Below are positions 12,292-21,372 of a stretch of 64,000 nucleotides of DNA, piece by piece; position 1 is the stretch's first letter; each line of letters opens with the position of its first letter. The stretch covers positions 158,809,557 through 158,873,556 of the forward strand of contig CM043952.1 in NCBI GenBank assembly GCA_014529385.2, in the 5' to 3' direction. The position numbers and the translations under genes are program-made. Below the pieces are notes generated by a model. The model had not been told where the DNA came from. It saw nothing but the letters and a program-made list of their open reading frames with translations, and ran no database searches. The DNA comes from Adiantum capillus-veneris (taxonomy: Eukaryota > Streptophyta > Polypodiopsida > Polypodiales > Pteridaceae).

Positions 12292-15200
12292 GGGTTTAGA
12301 GCTTTACATTCACCTTCCAAATGCTTTCATTCCTACTTACAGCTTTCCTCACGTGCACCCAAGCCCTTAGTTGTGGTTTGGCCACCCTTTCACCCTCCCG
12401 GTGGGATTCTAGGCACATGTAGGGTTTGCACCATGCATTTTGCCCATTTTTTGCCAAGGTCCACCCTCTGGTGGGGATTCTAGGCAAATATAGGGTTTGC
12501 ACCATGCATTTTGCCCATTTTTTTCCGGGGTTCACTCTCTCGCCATCTTGTATCATTTAGCCTTTAGTGATTGAGTTGTCTACTTCACCTCTCTCCCTCT
12601 CGTGTTTTGCCATGTTCCCACGTTCATGTCTCTCTTCCATTGTACACTTTGACAGGTGTTAATCCACTTCACAGTGCAACCTCCACTATGGTGATCTTCA
12701 CTTGGTGTTGAACGGTTCAACATTTCTTGGCTTGGCACTCAATTTGGTTCTCCAAATTTGTCAAGACTCCAATATTTTCCTACGCATCTTCTCAACATTT
12801 GTTGTTGAATGGGGGTGTGAGCTTCACATTCACCTTCCAAATGTTTTCACTCTACTTACAGTTTTTCTCACATGCACTCAGGCCCTTGGTTGTGGGTTAG
12901 TCACCCTTCCACCCTCTTGGAGGGGATTCTAGAAACATATAGGGTTTGAACCATGCATTTTGCCCATTTTTGGCCAAGATCCACTCTTTGGTCATCTTGT
13001 ATCACTTGGCCTCTTGCGTTATTGAGTTGTTGGCTTCACCTCTCTCCCTCTCTCGTGTTTTTCCATGTTCTCACATTTGCCCCTCTTCGGCCGCACACTC
13101 TTAACAAGTGTTAAGACACTTCCACAAGGTGTTCGACAACACCAGCATGTGGCATAAGGTAGGACAAGGTCGTAGTCCAACTCCCGCGTCAGATGGATCA
13201 CTAGTTGAAAAATATTGTCTATAGCAAACAATCCTGCCCTCCATGAGAGACTCCCTAACCACCTTCAGCAGCTCTCCGTAGTTTAAGTGGCCTTGCGTGC
13301 CATAATGAAGAAAACCCTGCTCCATGAGAAAGAAGGGGAGTGAGCTTGAAGAGAGATCTTTTTTGCTCACCACGTGTAAAAAGAGATCCTATAGAGTTGA
13401 ATCGGAGATAGTAACCTTACCCCGGCCAAAGAGTATCTATGCTTCTTAGGATCCGGGTTAGCCGTAGATGAATGCCATGTTTGGGACATAAACCGCCTCC
13501 ATTACTACTCTATTTTGAAAAGAGAGCCTTTTCGCTCACCACATGCAAGAACAAAACCTGTTGAGCTGAATCAGAGATAGTAACCTGAGGTCTGAAGTAG
13601 CTTGCCTAGGTAACATATGTTGGGTGTGAGTTCAAACTTGAAGAAAGAGGTTCTAGTTTGTAGTATGTACAATCCATTCATCCTTGTACCTCCTCTAACT
13701 TCAAGACGAGAAATCTTATCTCAAAACGACATCATTTACTCGTCAAATACCACCACCATGCCACCACCATGCCGAGTCTGCAAAGTTCACGCATTGACAA
13801 GATGTGATACCCAAGACAAGGCACATATAGAACATGGGAGACAAACATTTGCTCTACCATCTGGAATATCAAATGCAATGCACAAAAGAGACTTTTGGTT
13901 TTTGAACTATTCGACTAAACATCTGAATCCTTCCCATAATTATGTTCTGGAAATTGGTTGAGGCATTCTCAAAGCAACTCCTTAGATCTAATTGGTAGCA
14001 TAGTCAGCTGCCACTAACATCAACCTCCTACTTCTCACCTTGGCCTTGAGCTTTGCTGGACTAAATAACTCTCATTTCCAATTCCTAAAAGGCTTCAAGG
14101 GTGAGTCATGTCACTAGATGCTAAAACTTGCAATTTGAAATGTGGGCATATGTACAAGTGTGTGTGAGCTAGGAATATGCATTGATGAAAAGTAAATGAT
14201 ATTTTTTGCAATACAAACTATCCAGGCAAGCTTAGTGCAAAGAGCAAGGACACATTGTCTTCAACAAAAATGCTAGTTTCAACCATACAAAGTTCAAACT
14301 ATATATGTAAGCAAGCGCACAAGATTATATTATCCTCGGCATTCATAACAGAAAGGGAATGCCAATTTATTTTAACCTAACGATCAAGCACACCCACAAG
14401 CTATATCTTTAACTTGCAAGGTTTCCTATTTCATTCGCAAACTCCATACAGTAGAATTCAATTGCTGACATTCATAGTGCAGGTTGATGCACAATCACAA
14501 ATGAGAGAAATCACTTTGCTTGTCATTCACGACCTCCATACGAAATTGATTTCTCGACATTCACAGTGCAGGTTTACAGTATCAAACATGACAAAACCTA
14601 CTTTGTTATTGTTCCATCAACATCAGAAATCACAATCCTGGTATTCCATTTCCATAGGTAGATATTTGCATCCACCTGCATAAAATTCAAGCTAAAATTA
14701 GTTTCGATTCCTGCACTAACAGACAAAAAAAAAAAACGAAAAGTCGCATTATGTCACAAGGACCTGTGTTCTACCAAGAACCCTAGGGAAGGTAAAGGTC
14801 ACTTTGTTTGGTCCATCTTTTAGTTTCAAAGATTCAATTTGAGCCGAGGTTGGAACATAACTGCGCAGCTTTGGTTTCTGTGTCCACTGATAATAACCAT
14901 TCTTTCTTAAAATCTCCTCTGTTAGAGGACTTCCAACAGCTATATTAGTGGCTGCAAGCAATGCTTGCTGTTTGGCCGCAGCATCAGATACAGGAGCCTT
15001 TTCACCTCTCGATCTTCTAAGTGAAAGGGGCCACATTGTCCACCTAGAGGGAGGCGGGACTACAGAAATTGTTGGAATTTCTGCAGCTTTGCTTACTTCT
15101 GTAGGTGGACCCTCATCCACCCTGCACACTACATCCTTCTTTGACATGGCACCATCAGCACTGCCTTCCTCATTATCATTTTGACTTAGCATGCTATCTT

Positions 15201-16431
15201 CCATGACTGCAATTGCTGCACTACTAATTGTGTCATCCACCAGAGCATCTGATACCCAAACAGATGAGTCAGATGGCCCAGAGCTCCCTGAAGCTGGAGC
15301 AGCTGATTCCAAACTCTGGCCATCAATGCGTACACCTAAAATAGAATCTGTTTCAAGTGCGTTACTGAGTTCTCTTTCTTCCTCAGCTGTTACAATCTTA
15401 TAATCATTCCATACAACCTCATCCATGGCTTTAACATCAGAAGCTTCAAGGTCACTTATTAAGCTTGTATCTTTGTCACCTGATTCAAAACTGGGTGACT
15501 CCTGCAAACCAAACCAATCTTCTGTTATTACAGTATTCAACTTACAAAGCATTGCGTCATCCATTCCTGATGCACTTGCACTTTCATATGAAACCTCATC
15601 TAGCGGGTGCGGGCGACCCTCATCCTGGCTACTTTGCACACCTGATCCAACATCTGATGACCAAAATTGTTGCTCTTCAACAGGCTCCTGCTCTGAAAAT
15701 ATACTATCAGCCTCTGCTAATATTAGATTTTCACCGCTTACATTTATAACCACAGGTTTTACTTCTGCATCAATATCTGACGGTTTGAATTTGCTTTCCC
15801 TTGCGGAAAAAGGGTCCATTCCATTTGTCTCTGTTGAGCTGCTAGAATCTCTACTACAACCTGCATCGTTAATTACATCTCCTGCATTGTTTTCAGCCTG
15901 CAGATCAACTGGCTGATTGGATAACCAGCCTGATGACTCATCTGGTTGGTTTCTTGATTCAGCTATCTGTATAGGACCTTGAAAATCCGCGTTATCTTGC
16001 CATCTTGTATTCTCATCAGCTATCTTTTCTTCAGTAGAAGAAGGTTTGGACTCCACTTGGGAATCCCCCTTCATTGTTCCACTAACTGAGCTGCCAGACT
16101 CGTTGAGCTTCCCTACCTCATCCATACCCGAGGATGATGTGCTCGGTAAGGCCAGTACTGCATCTTCCACTTCCTTCTCAAAATAAGCTTCCCCTTTGCT
16201 ATTGAGAAGCATGTAAAAATCAGCCTGAATTCCATTGACAGAGATGTCCACTATCTTTTCTCTTCTTGTCAACACGCCTTGAAAATCACCACACTTCACA
16301 TACCAAGGTGAGCTTTTATAGGTTCCATCTTCTTGCCTCACCACAATAATGTCTACGGCTCCCTGAAAAGGGCCAGCCACAGCATAGACACCCTGAGAAA
16401 AGTAGCTGCCCAACATACCAAACGCATACAT
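2687..16431 (-). CDS. PAH: Phosphatidate phosphatase, lipin/PAH family (complete, multi-exon)
   Basis: Lipin-type Mg-dependent phosphatidate phosphatase, which converts phosphatidic acid to diacylglycerol at the ER; plant PAHs control phospholipid and galactolipid balance. Coding exons on the minus strand: 16431-14764, 14675-14602, 11190-11106, 3780-3694, 3615-3543, 3220-3177, 3100-2972 and 2884-2687. They join in phase with no internal stop and give about 785 residues, somewhat shorter than typical plant PAHs of roughly 900. The N-LIP domain is residues 1-100 ([13 protein letters not shown], then [19 protein letters not shown]). A Ser/Asp/Glu-rich linker follows, then WPLSLRRSR near residue 464 as a likely basic localisation signal. 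C-LIP starts near residue 540, with catalytic DVDGT at 574-578, then [40 protein letters not shown] and [16 protein letters not shown]. The start Met is placed as in other N-LIP proteins. The C-terminal tail after SSEQ is uncertain: it is read through here, but a 45-nt intron (2785-2741) is possible on paper and an undetected last exon cannot be excluded. Confidence 0.92.
2885..2971 (-). other. PAH intron 7, apparent GC-AG intron
   Basis: The upstream exon ends ...AATCCAAAG at 2972 and is followed by GCATGC, so the donor is GC, not GT. The acceptor is ...CAAGCAG at 2885. Joining here restores the conserved family segment [15 protein letters not shown] in phase 0. No GT lies at the same junction that preserves frame and conserved residues. 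GC-AG introns are a known minor U2-type class in plants. Confidence 0.75.
4981..4989 (+). promoter_or_regulatory. TATA-box-like site, possibly from an old LTR
   Basis: TATAAAAGG is preceded by CCAAAAACCAC and followed about 35 bases later by a CA-rich, pyrimidine-containing stretch, an arrangement common in plant LTR promoters. No matching second LTR was found. It lies antisense to PAH inside intron 3. Confidence 0.25.
6905..7318 (+). mobile_element. LINE ORF2 fragment, endonuclease-RT linker
   Basis: The open frame reads [20 protein letters not shown], then [11 protein letters not shown] and [13 protein letters not shown]. This is the segment that links the endonuclease and reverse transcriptase in plant non-LTR elements (typical W-[FY]-D-E-[ED]-C motif). 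It stops abruptly at about 7318, where the GGAACG-rich insertion begins. Downstream LINE RT sequence resumes at about 8347 on the same strand. It is a non-functional fragment, 5' truncated and interrupted, inside PAH intron 3. Confidence 0.75.
7319..8012. repeat. GGAACG-rich insertion with imperfect inverted ends
   Basis: About 690 bp sits between two pieces of LINE sequence. Both ends are dense in GGAAC/GTTCC words (7330-7420 and 7860-8005). The left end begins GTTACCCGGAACGC, and the right end read in reverse is GTTATCGGGGAACGCC, an imperfect terminal inverted repeat. The middle holds a long purine tract of GAGAGA and GAGGGAGA (7552-7735). No protein domain is seen; open frames here are products of the low-complexity tract. 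It may be a non-autonomous DNA transposon. No target-site duplication could be fixed. Confidence 0.5.
8013..8626. repeat. 280-bp near-perfect inverted repeat made of LINE RT sequence
   Basis: Arm 1 (8013-8292) and arm 2 (8347-8626) are reverse complements with about one mismatch (CATACCC against CATGCCC at the inner edge). The spacer is 54 bp (8293-8346). Arm 2 lies in the LINE coding frame ([11 protein letters not shown] to LEQQLS), so arm 1 is an inverted copy of it. Transcription through the intron would produce a long hairpin. Confidence 0.95.
8347..9104 (+). mobile_element. LINE reverse transcriptase fragment with internal deletion
   Basis: Plus-strand frames give [55 protein letters not shown] and [12 protein letters not shown] (RT motif A region), then [11 protein letters not shown] and [11 protein letters not shown]. 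The Y-A-D-D catalytic box reads YDDD. The roughly 80 residues normally found between [12 protein letters not shown] and the YADD box (the QGCPLSP region) are missing. A short segment before the [14 protein letters not shown] motif is also deleted, and a frameshift follows LEQQLS. The copy is therefore dead. It lies sense to itself and antisense to PAH within intron 3. Confidence 0.85.
9105..9540. other. No gene; G22 homopolymer near the end
   Basis: No coding similarity is recognised. An uninterrupted run of 22 G occupies 9514-9535, right next to the 3' end of the minus-strand LINE that starts at 9541. The run may be the degenerate tail of that insertion. Confidence 0.4.
9541..10150 (-). mobile_element. 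LINE 3' end, ORF2 C-terminus and 3' UTR
   Basis: Minus-strand translation from 10150 reads [11 protein letters not shown], then [18 protein letters not shown] and [12 protein letters not shown], the C-terminal Cys/His block of plant LINE ORF2. The frame then decays into a 3' untranslated region. The terminal segment (9640-9541) matches 10260-10370 in motif ('gaggccaagatgacctatgagacc' against 'aaggccatgttggcctatgagaca'), so both are ends of one LINE family. The coding side is cut at 10150 by the microsatellite tail of a second copy. Confidence 0.75.
10161..10250 (+). repeat. (GT)n followed by (GA)n microsatellite
   Basis: About 60 bp of GT repeats is followed by about 30 bp of GA-rich repeat with minor interruptions. 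On the minus strand this is the (TC)n(AC)n tail directly after the 3' end of the LINE copy at 10251-10965. Confidence 0.9.
10251..10965 (-). mobile_element. Second LINE 3' end inserted into the first
   Basis: On the minus strand near 10960-10850 the sequence reads [10 protein letters not shown], then [18 protein letters not shown], homologous to the Cys/His-block continuation of the neighbouring LINE. The rest down to 10251 is 3' UTR, with the conserved terminal segment around 10260-10300. It ends in the simple-repeat tail at 10161-10250, beyond which the first LINE resumes. This is a 5'-truncated copy in PAH intron 3. Confidence 0.65.
11191..14601 (-). other. PAH intron 2, 3.4 kb, non-coding with local duplications
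   Basis: The donor GTAGGT follows exon 2 and the acceptor TTTAG precedes exon 3 at 11190; this split lysine codon restores DGTITK-SDVLGQ. No protein domain is recognised inside. It contains the duplicated block at 12100-13095 and a smaller duplication near 13350-13600 (both copies carry 'gctcaccac' then 'gagatagtaacct'). 13617-13961 is open for 114 codons without recognisable similarity and is not called a gene. Confidence 0.85.
12100..13095. repeat. Diverged direct duplication of about 0.5 kb
   Basis: Unit 1 (about 12100-12640) and unit 2 (about 12676-13095) share, in the same order, 'cttcacttggtgttgaacggttcaac', 'ttcacattcaccttccaaatg', 'tagggtttg.accatgcattttgcccat' and 'cttcacctctctccctctc'. 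Unit 1 also carries an internal duplication of about 65 bp and a T20-G20 homopolymer block (12251-12290). The function is unknown. Confidence 0.8.
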
Positions 16432-17206
16432 CTCGACACCACATGAAGCTCACCTGGATACTCTCATCAAGTGGCACTAACACAAAGGATGGTGGGTCTG
16501 AATGAATGAATCACCGCCAAAAACTATCAACAAAAATTTGACAGTCTACGATGACACCCAGTGAAATCTACGTCATCAAAGGCACCAAGCCTGCTTCTGA
16601 GCCAACGTAAAATGTGCTCGTGTAAAGATGAGCACCTTGCACAGTTTAAGAACCAATGGCTGCTTCCTTCAGTAGGGTTACCCCAAGACGCATCGAACAA
16701 TGGCACCCCAGAGGACCGGAAATGATAGAAGGGAATTCTTCATGCAACGATGAAGATCGACCGTGAAGAGCAGAATCAAGCGCAAGGGAAGTTCAAAATG
16801 GACGAGAATGGCGGTGATGAGCAATATTTACAAACACACGGGTCGGTGCTAACCTGCACGACTAAAAAGGGGTAAAAAATTTTAACTGTAGTCGCGATGG
16901 CGATGGCGATGGGGTCGACGACGGAGACCTGCAACACGAGCGAAGGCAAACAATCACCAAATTTTTCTGCAATTCCGTAGCCTAAACATAAAACCCTGCG
17001 GCTGCGTCAGCAGCCCGTGCCACATCATCAGAGCTCTCCAAGCTTGAAGCCACGTATACGAGCTCCATGAAAACGTGGATCTTGATTCTTATTCCTCCAC
17101 GTTAAGCATTTATGACCCGACTCAGAGCATCATGACTCACCAGGAGCAAGCGCCACACCACAAGAAAGAGAGACACAAACAACTAGGTGTGCACACGAAG
17201 TGCTAT
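16432..17206 (-). promoter_or_regulatory. PAH 5' flank, UTR and probable promoter
   Basis: This 775-bp interval separates the PAH start codon from the 3' LTR of the small retroelement at 17207-19287. It contains a GATGGC trinucleotide-like run (16892-16911) but no confident TATA box. PAH genes often carry a 5' UTR intron; no exon boundary could be fixed here. The role as promoter is inferred from position alone. Confidence 0.45.
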
Positions 17207-17373
17207 TGTAGTGTGCTCACTACAAGACACTTAGAGAGAGAGACTGGACCAAACTAAGCTTGCCCCTTGCATCGGAGAGCAGCTCCTTATATTAACTTGA
17301 GAGGTAGTTACAATCATAACATGTCCGACCACACTAGGTGGCCGGACTCTACTTGCACGACCACACACCACAC
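17207..17373 (-). repeat. 3' LTR of small non-autonomous element (family 1, copy a)
   Basis: About 166 bp, nearly identical to 19121-19287. Read on the minus strand it begins TGTGGTGTGTGGTCG and ends GAGCACACTACA (TG...CA). It is preceded on that strand by the purine tract CTAAGGGGGGAGG (17374-17386), a polypurine tract. It contains a TATA-like AATATAAGGAG. CTAT flanks the element on both sides (17203-17206 and 19287-19290) as a possible short target-site duplication. Confidence 0.85.
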
Positions 17374-17874
17374 CTCCCCCCTTAGGGAGAAAAAAGATGG
17401 ACATCTTTTTTACAATTTGGGCTAAGAATGGACTCGACAGGAAGGGATCAACTCCAACGCCTCATCCGGGGGGAGTGATCATACAACGGCTTCGGGGCTA
17501 AGGGACTGAACTTGGGGGCTAGACTCGTCATCATGCCGAAATCAAGGCATGGAACTCATACATCTCGCTCATGCAAACATTAGGTCGCTATCCCAATGAA
17601 ATGGACAAGACGAGGAAGGCCTCACTAAGGATTTGACAAGAAAATCTCTCGACATAGGCAATGCACTAGGTCGCTATCCCAACACAAATGGCTAAGCGAG
17701 GAACAAAAACAATGAGGGCTATGGCTAACGGCATGAACATGATCTTTTTAGTGACGTACATCCCTCCCAAAAGGGGCTTGGTGTGAGGATATCGTTTATT
17801 CAACAAAAAACTAGCTTGCAAAATGAGCGAAAGATGAAAGGACTATCACTAAACACATAATGAAAGCTTGAGCT

Positions 17875-18600
17875 TCACGATTGTAGCACTGCTTCATGAT
17901 CGGCAAGACTAGAAGGTTGGGCACCTCTGCAACAAAGTTGCAGCAACTCCTTTTCGAGTCTCCTTCTTTGTTCGAATTGGTTTGTTTCTTCACTTCGAGG
18001 TTTGTCGCCCTCTAGCACTATTCTCGAGATCCTCCTAATCTGTGGACTTGAGGCTGCATGTGGAAGAGGAATATGCAAAAAACAGTCTTGAAAATCCATT
18101 AGCATCATATTCACATCTTTGCACAGGGCCAGGCGCAACTCTCCTTTAGCAGACCTCAAAGGAGGGCGATCCTTCTCTGGCTGCTTTGCAGCTTTGCTTG
18201 TCCCTTGTTGCGTACCTTCTTCAGAGGCGGCTTTGCTTTCCAATACCTGGGTTTCTTGTAGCTTTTTCTGAGACGGAGGTGGAGCTTCCATATAAGCATT
18301 GGTCGGGGTCCCCTCCACCACATCAGGTTCCTGAGTTAAACTCTCTATCTCAGAGCTCGATTCGGTTTCATACTTTGACTCTACATCAGAATCAAAAGTT
18401 TGGACCTTCTGAGGATGAGAGGGGTCGATGGGCTTTTTAGTATCAACCTCCATTGTATCGTCCTCTTCATCTGGTTCAGAAGAGGAATCGTCTTCAGCAG
18501 AAGCTTTTGGAGCTGCAGACAGGAGGGGGCCATCACCAAAAAACCTGGAGCCTGAGAGAGGCAGTACATCCATGCGCCCATATTCCTGGCTAACAGCCTA
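17875..18600 (-). CDS. Element ORF: GMP synthase tail fused to acidic/basic protein
   Basis: The ORF from 18573 (232 residues) starts in captured sequence MDVLPLSGSRFFGDGP, which corresponds to the GMP synthase segment after QEYGRM. It then leaves that family and becomes Ser/Asp/Glu-rich (SAEDDSSSEPDEEDD), Pro/Gln/Lys-rich, then the block DFQDCFLHIPLPHA and a charged C-terminal helix-like stretch (RRRLEKELLQLC). DFQDCFL.IPL.H recurs in the related element at 28402-28470, so it belongs to the element and not to the host gene. No known domain is recognised. Upstream GMP synthase sequence is separated from it by an in-frame TAG at 18598-18600. Whether it is translated is unknown. Confidence 0.5.
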
Positions 18601-18940
18601 CTTGACATGGCCACCAAGAATTTTAACAATGAGCTGCAGGCCATAGCAGATGCCAAGGATTGCAATAATGTGATGCATGGCGGTGTACTCGAAAAAGGAG
18701 GGGGGCAGAGAAGGGGAGTTGGGCTCGTGGACAGAGTGCGGGCCTCCGGAGAGAATGACGAGAGAGGGGGCGTACGAAGTGATGGTGTAGAGAGAATGTC
18801 CGTCGCCAGGATTGCTTTGACATAGAGCGAAGAAGCAGGAAGAATGAATAAACCAAAGGAGGCAACGCTTTCCCATCATGGCCGTGCTTTTCAAACTAAC
18901 ACCGACAGCGTATGTCAGGGAGCTCGTGCCGAGCACAGCT
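18601..18940 (-). pseudogene. Captured GMP synthase (glutamine amidotransferase) fragment
   Basis: Minus-strand translation gives TSYAPSLVILSGGPHSVHEP, then ILGICYGLQLIVKILGGHVK, a stop, then AVSQEYGRMD. These are the class-I glutamine amidotransferase motifs of GMP synthase (SGGP, the catalytic Cys in GICYG, and QEYGRM). The fragment covers only the first part of the amidotransferase domain; the His/Glu part, the ATP-pyrophosphatase domain and the dimerisation domain are absent. A TAG breaks the frame and the start of the domain appears frameshifted. The capture shows no intron-like interruption, which would fit an mRNA origin. It is a pseudogene carried inside the element's LTRs. Confidence 0.8.
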
Positions 18941-19120
18941 ATGGCGACCTCTGTGCCATAAAGCAGTGAAGAAAGTGGCGCCTTTCATGAGCTGTAGGCA
19001 GCGATAGACTCTCTCTCTCTCTCTCCTCTACCCAGTGTCAAGCAGCATTGCCATCGCTGTCGTAGCTATTCCCCAAGAAAATCAATTTTCTAACTAACCC
19101 GTGCCCGCCGCCTCCACCAA

Positions 19121-19287
19121 TGTAGTGTGCTCACTACAAGACACTTAGAGAGAGAGACTGGACCAAACTAAGCTTGCCCCTTGCATCGGAGAGCAGCTCC
19201 TTATATCAACTTGAGAGGTAGTTACAACCATAACATGTCCGACCACACTAGGTGGCCGGACTCTACTTGCACGACCACACACCACAC
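19121..19287 (-). repeat. 5' LTR of small element (family 1, copy a)
   Basis: Direct-repeat partner of 17207-17373, with TG...CA ends on the minus strand. Its downstream side (19120 and below) reads TTGGTGGAGGCGG, starting with the TGG expected of a primer site after one T. Confidence 0.85.
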
Positions 19288-20887
19288 TATGAGTTGGGAA
19301 ATAATAATTGATGGAAAATTTTCAATATTTGCAAGGAGAGAACAGGACTAAAGGAGGGGTTGGGGAGGGGGACTAGAGAGAGAGAGAGAATCCTATTCCA
19401 ACATTCATATATACTACTAAATCTAATAATGCATGCCTAGAGAAGAGCCAGATGCAAAAGAAGGTAGAAAAAATTTGGTATCTAAACAAGTGCATGTGTG
19501 TGATTACTATCTTGCATATTAGGAAATAGTACAATGAGTTTGTGGTAAGTGAGTGAGAGAAAGAGTTTGTCAAGAGATCAATGAAGTCTTCAAAGAAAAG
19601 AGAAAAGAAGGAAACATATGTTCTTTCAATGACAAGGTACTTAGCCAACGATTGCAAGATGCCTCACATGGACCTAATTCTTCTTCACAGTTGTACGTAC
19701 TCTTCTTACAAATAGACAACAAAAGCATGAATTAGTCGCACATTCTCAGCACATGGTTAATTACACTATTTAGTATTTGTCACATGTGTGCACGTTTTAT
19801 GTTACAAGTGAGGATGAGTCAAACATACCGCACATGCAATCCCTAGGACGAGTGTGTTGGGGGATGGGGGAGATGATATTATCCTCCTTTATTAATGTGA
19901 TCATGGAAAGATTTCGAAAAGATGCAACTTCTTTCCATTTAGCACAAGGGATTCTTAGTGCTACGAGCAAGTTTTGAGCTTCCAATGTTGAAAGCGATAA
20001 TATCAAACATGCTTAAAAGAAAATTAGACTTACATTTGAACATCAATCTGATTATGATTTGTGGGTTTGCTCATATGTTTCAAACCGCTTGTGTTTCACT
20101 ACAAAACCATCACGTTGGTTTTCGAAACTGTATATCTCACAATCTCTTTGTGTCAATGAGAATGTCCTCTTTATCAAGAAAAATCGAACGATTAGATCCA
20201 AATACTATTTTGATACTATTGAGAAAATGGATGGAGTGAGTATTGTAACTTCACGATCCAGATAAAGAAGAAAAGTTTGGACAGAGTGTAGGGAGCATAT
20301 TTCTTACAAAAGTCAAATTCTAGCAGGTAAAAGTTACACTATAAGGCTGCACAATTTTGATACAACCAAGGCTCCCTTCAAAAGGCTCATAAGTGTGTTT
20401 TTCAACTCTCAATATGAACATATCTAACGTGGAGGCTAAAGTATTGGGATTGTCAAGGGAGGGCCAAAAGTGCCTATGTACCCAAATTTGGACACTAATT
20501 AACTTACTTATATGTAGTTTGCTTTGGGTGAATTGGTGATTGCACAAGCAATGGCCAATTTCTAAGAAGGTGACAAAGAAAATCCTTTTGAGAAGTGAAC
20601 TTGATGCAAATTTGGAAAATATTCTTATTAGGACGTATAGATTCAGTATCGGTCTACTTCCCATCAATTTGTGTGCTTTGTAGATGCTTTGTTTCCCTAT
20701 TGATAAATCATCATGGCATTTTTCTTGATCTTGCAACTGATCACTCCTCTTGTGGCCAACAACTATATAAAGTATTATTAAGCCATCTTCAACATTGGTT
20801 TAGAAATATCGCACAGCCAAGGGTAAAGCTTCCAAGCAAAGGTTGATTTTTTTTATACATGAAAACAATTTCTAAACTATTAAGGCG
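19288..20887. other. No gene recognised
   Basis: This 1.6-kb AT-rich stretch separates copy a and copy b of family 1. Short open frames occur on both strands (for example 20320-20736 minus) but none resembles a known protein. There is a short GA run at 19376-19389. Confidence 0.4.
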
Positions 20888-21033
20888 TGTGGTCAGATAG
20901 GCCAATGTGGGAACCCTCTTGTATATGCCAGAATCAGGTTAGTTGTCTATAGCTCCTCAATATAAGGAGGTGTCCTCTCGTGCTAAGGATACACTCAGTT
21001 TAATCCAGTGTTCTCATATGTAACTGCACGACA
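20888..21033 (+). repeat. 5' LTR of family 1, copy b
   Basis: It begins TGTGGTCAGATAGGCCAA and shares with 29538-29694 the blocks 'gtgggaaccctcttgta', 'tagctcctcaatataagga' and 'ggatacactca.ttt', ending near 'actgcacgaca'. It is the upstream partner of the LTR at 29538; a gypsy element now separates them. Confidence 0.7.
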
Positions 21034-21312
21034 AATTAGTGGAGTTGATGAGCATTTCTTGCAGGAGAATATAGTTATCCTCTTGTGCTAAGGATACACT
21101 CAGTTTGATCCAGTCTTCTCATCTATAAATACACGTTAAATTGGTGGAGTTGATGAGCATTTCTGCATAAGGACTTAATTATCCTAGGTTCTTGGACGTA
21201 CTTTCCAACTATGGTGTTTTCTTGGGCGTACTTTCCAGCTATGGTGTTTTCTTGAGGATTCCGTTATCCTAGGTTCTTAGGCGTACTTTCCAACCATGGT
21301 GTTTTCTTAAGA
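20970..21312 (+). repeat. Two short tandem-repeat blocks after the LTR
   Basis: A unit of about 105 bp ('gctaaggatacactcagttt.atccagt' through 'ggtggagttgatgagcatttct') occurs twice and spans the LTR end, so part of the LTR and primer region is duplicated. It is followed by about three copies of 'ggcgtactttccaactatggtgttttctt' (21190-21312). Confidence 0.85.
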
Positions 21313-21315
21313 TGT

Positions 21316-21319
<4 letters not shown>

Positions 21320-21366
<47 letters not shown>
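21320..21366 (+). repeat. (AG)n microsatellite
   Basis: About 23 AG units, directly adjacent to the gypsy LTR at 21369. Confidence 0.95.

Positions 21367-21368
<2 letters not shown>

Positions 21369-21372
<4 letters not shown>

Larger units (their letters stand above)
17207..19287 (-). mobile_element. Small LTR retroelement carrying a GMP synthase fragment
   Basis: 2.08 kb in total: two 166-bp LTRs, a polypurine tract at the 3' LTR, and TTGGTGGAG directly inside the 5' LTR as a candidate primer-binding site (the same word occurs in copy b). The interior has no gag, protease, integrase or reverse transcriptase. It carries a partial GMP synthase sequence joined to an acidic ORF. The near-identity of the LTRs (a couple of differences) points to recent insertion. 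17374-17874 is untranslated sequence with two copies of 'aggtcgctatcccaa'. The body around 17400-17480 is homologous to 29400-29537, which defines the family. Confidence 0.8.

Noticed and set aside
13617-13961. 114-codon ORF in PAH intron 2
   Set aside because: No domain, no repeats of coding style and intronic position; a Cys-x2-Cys pair alone is not enough.
15425-15916. 163-codon plus-strand frame inside PAH exon 1
   Set aside because: It is the antisense shadow of the Ser-rich lipin linker; the minus frame has the domain evidence.
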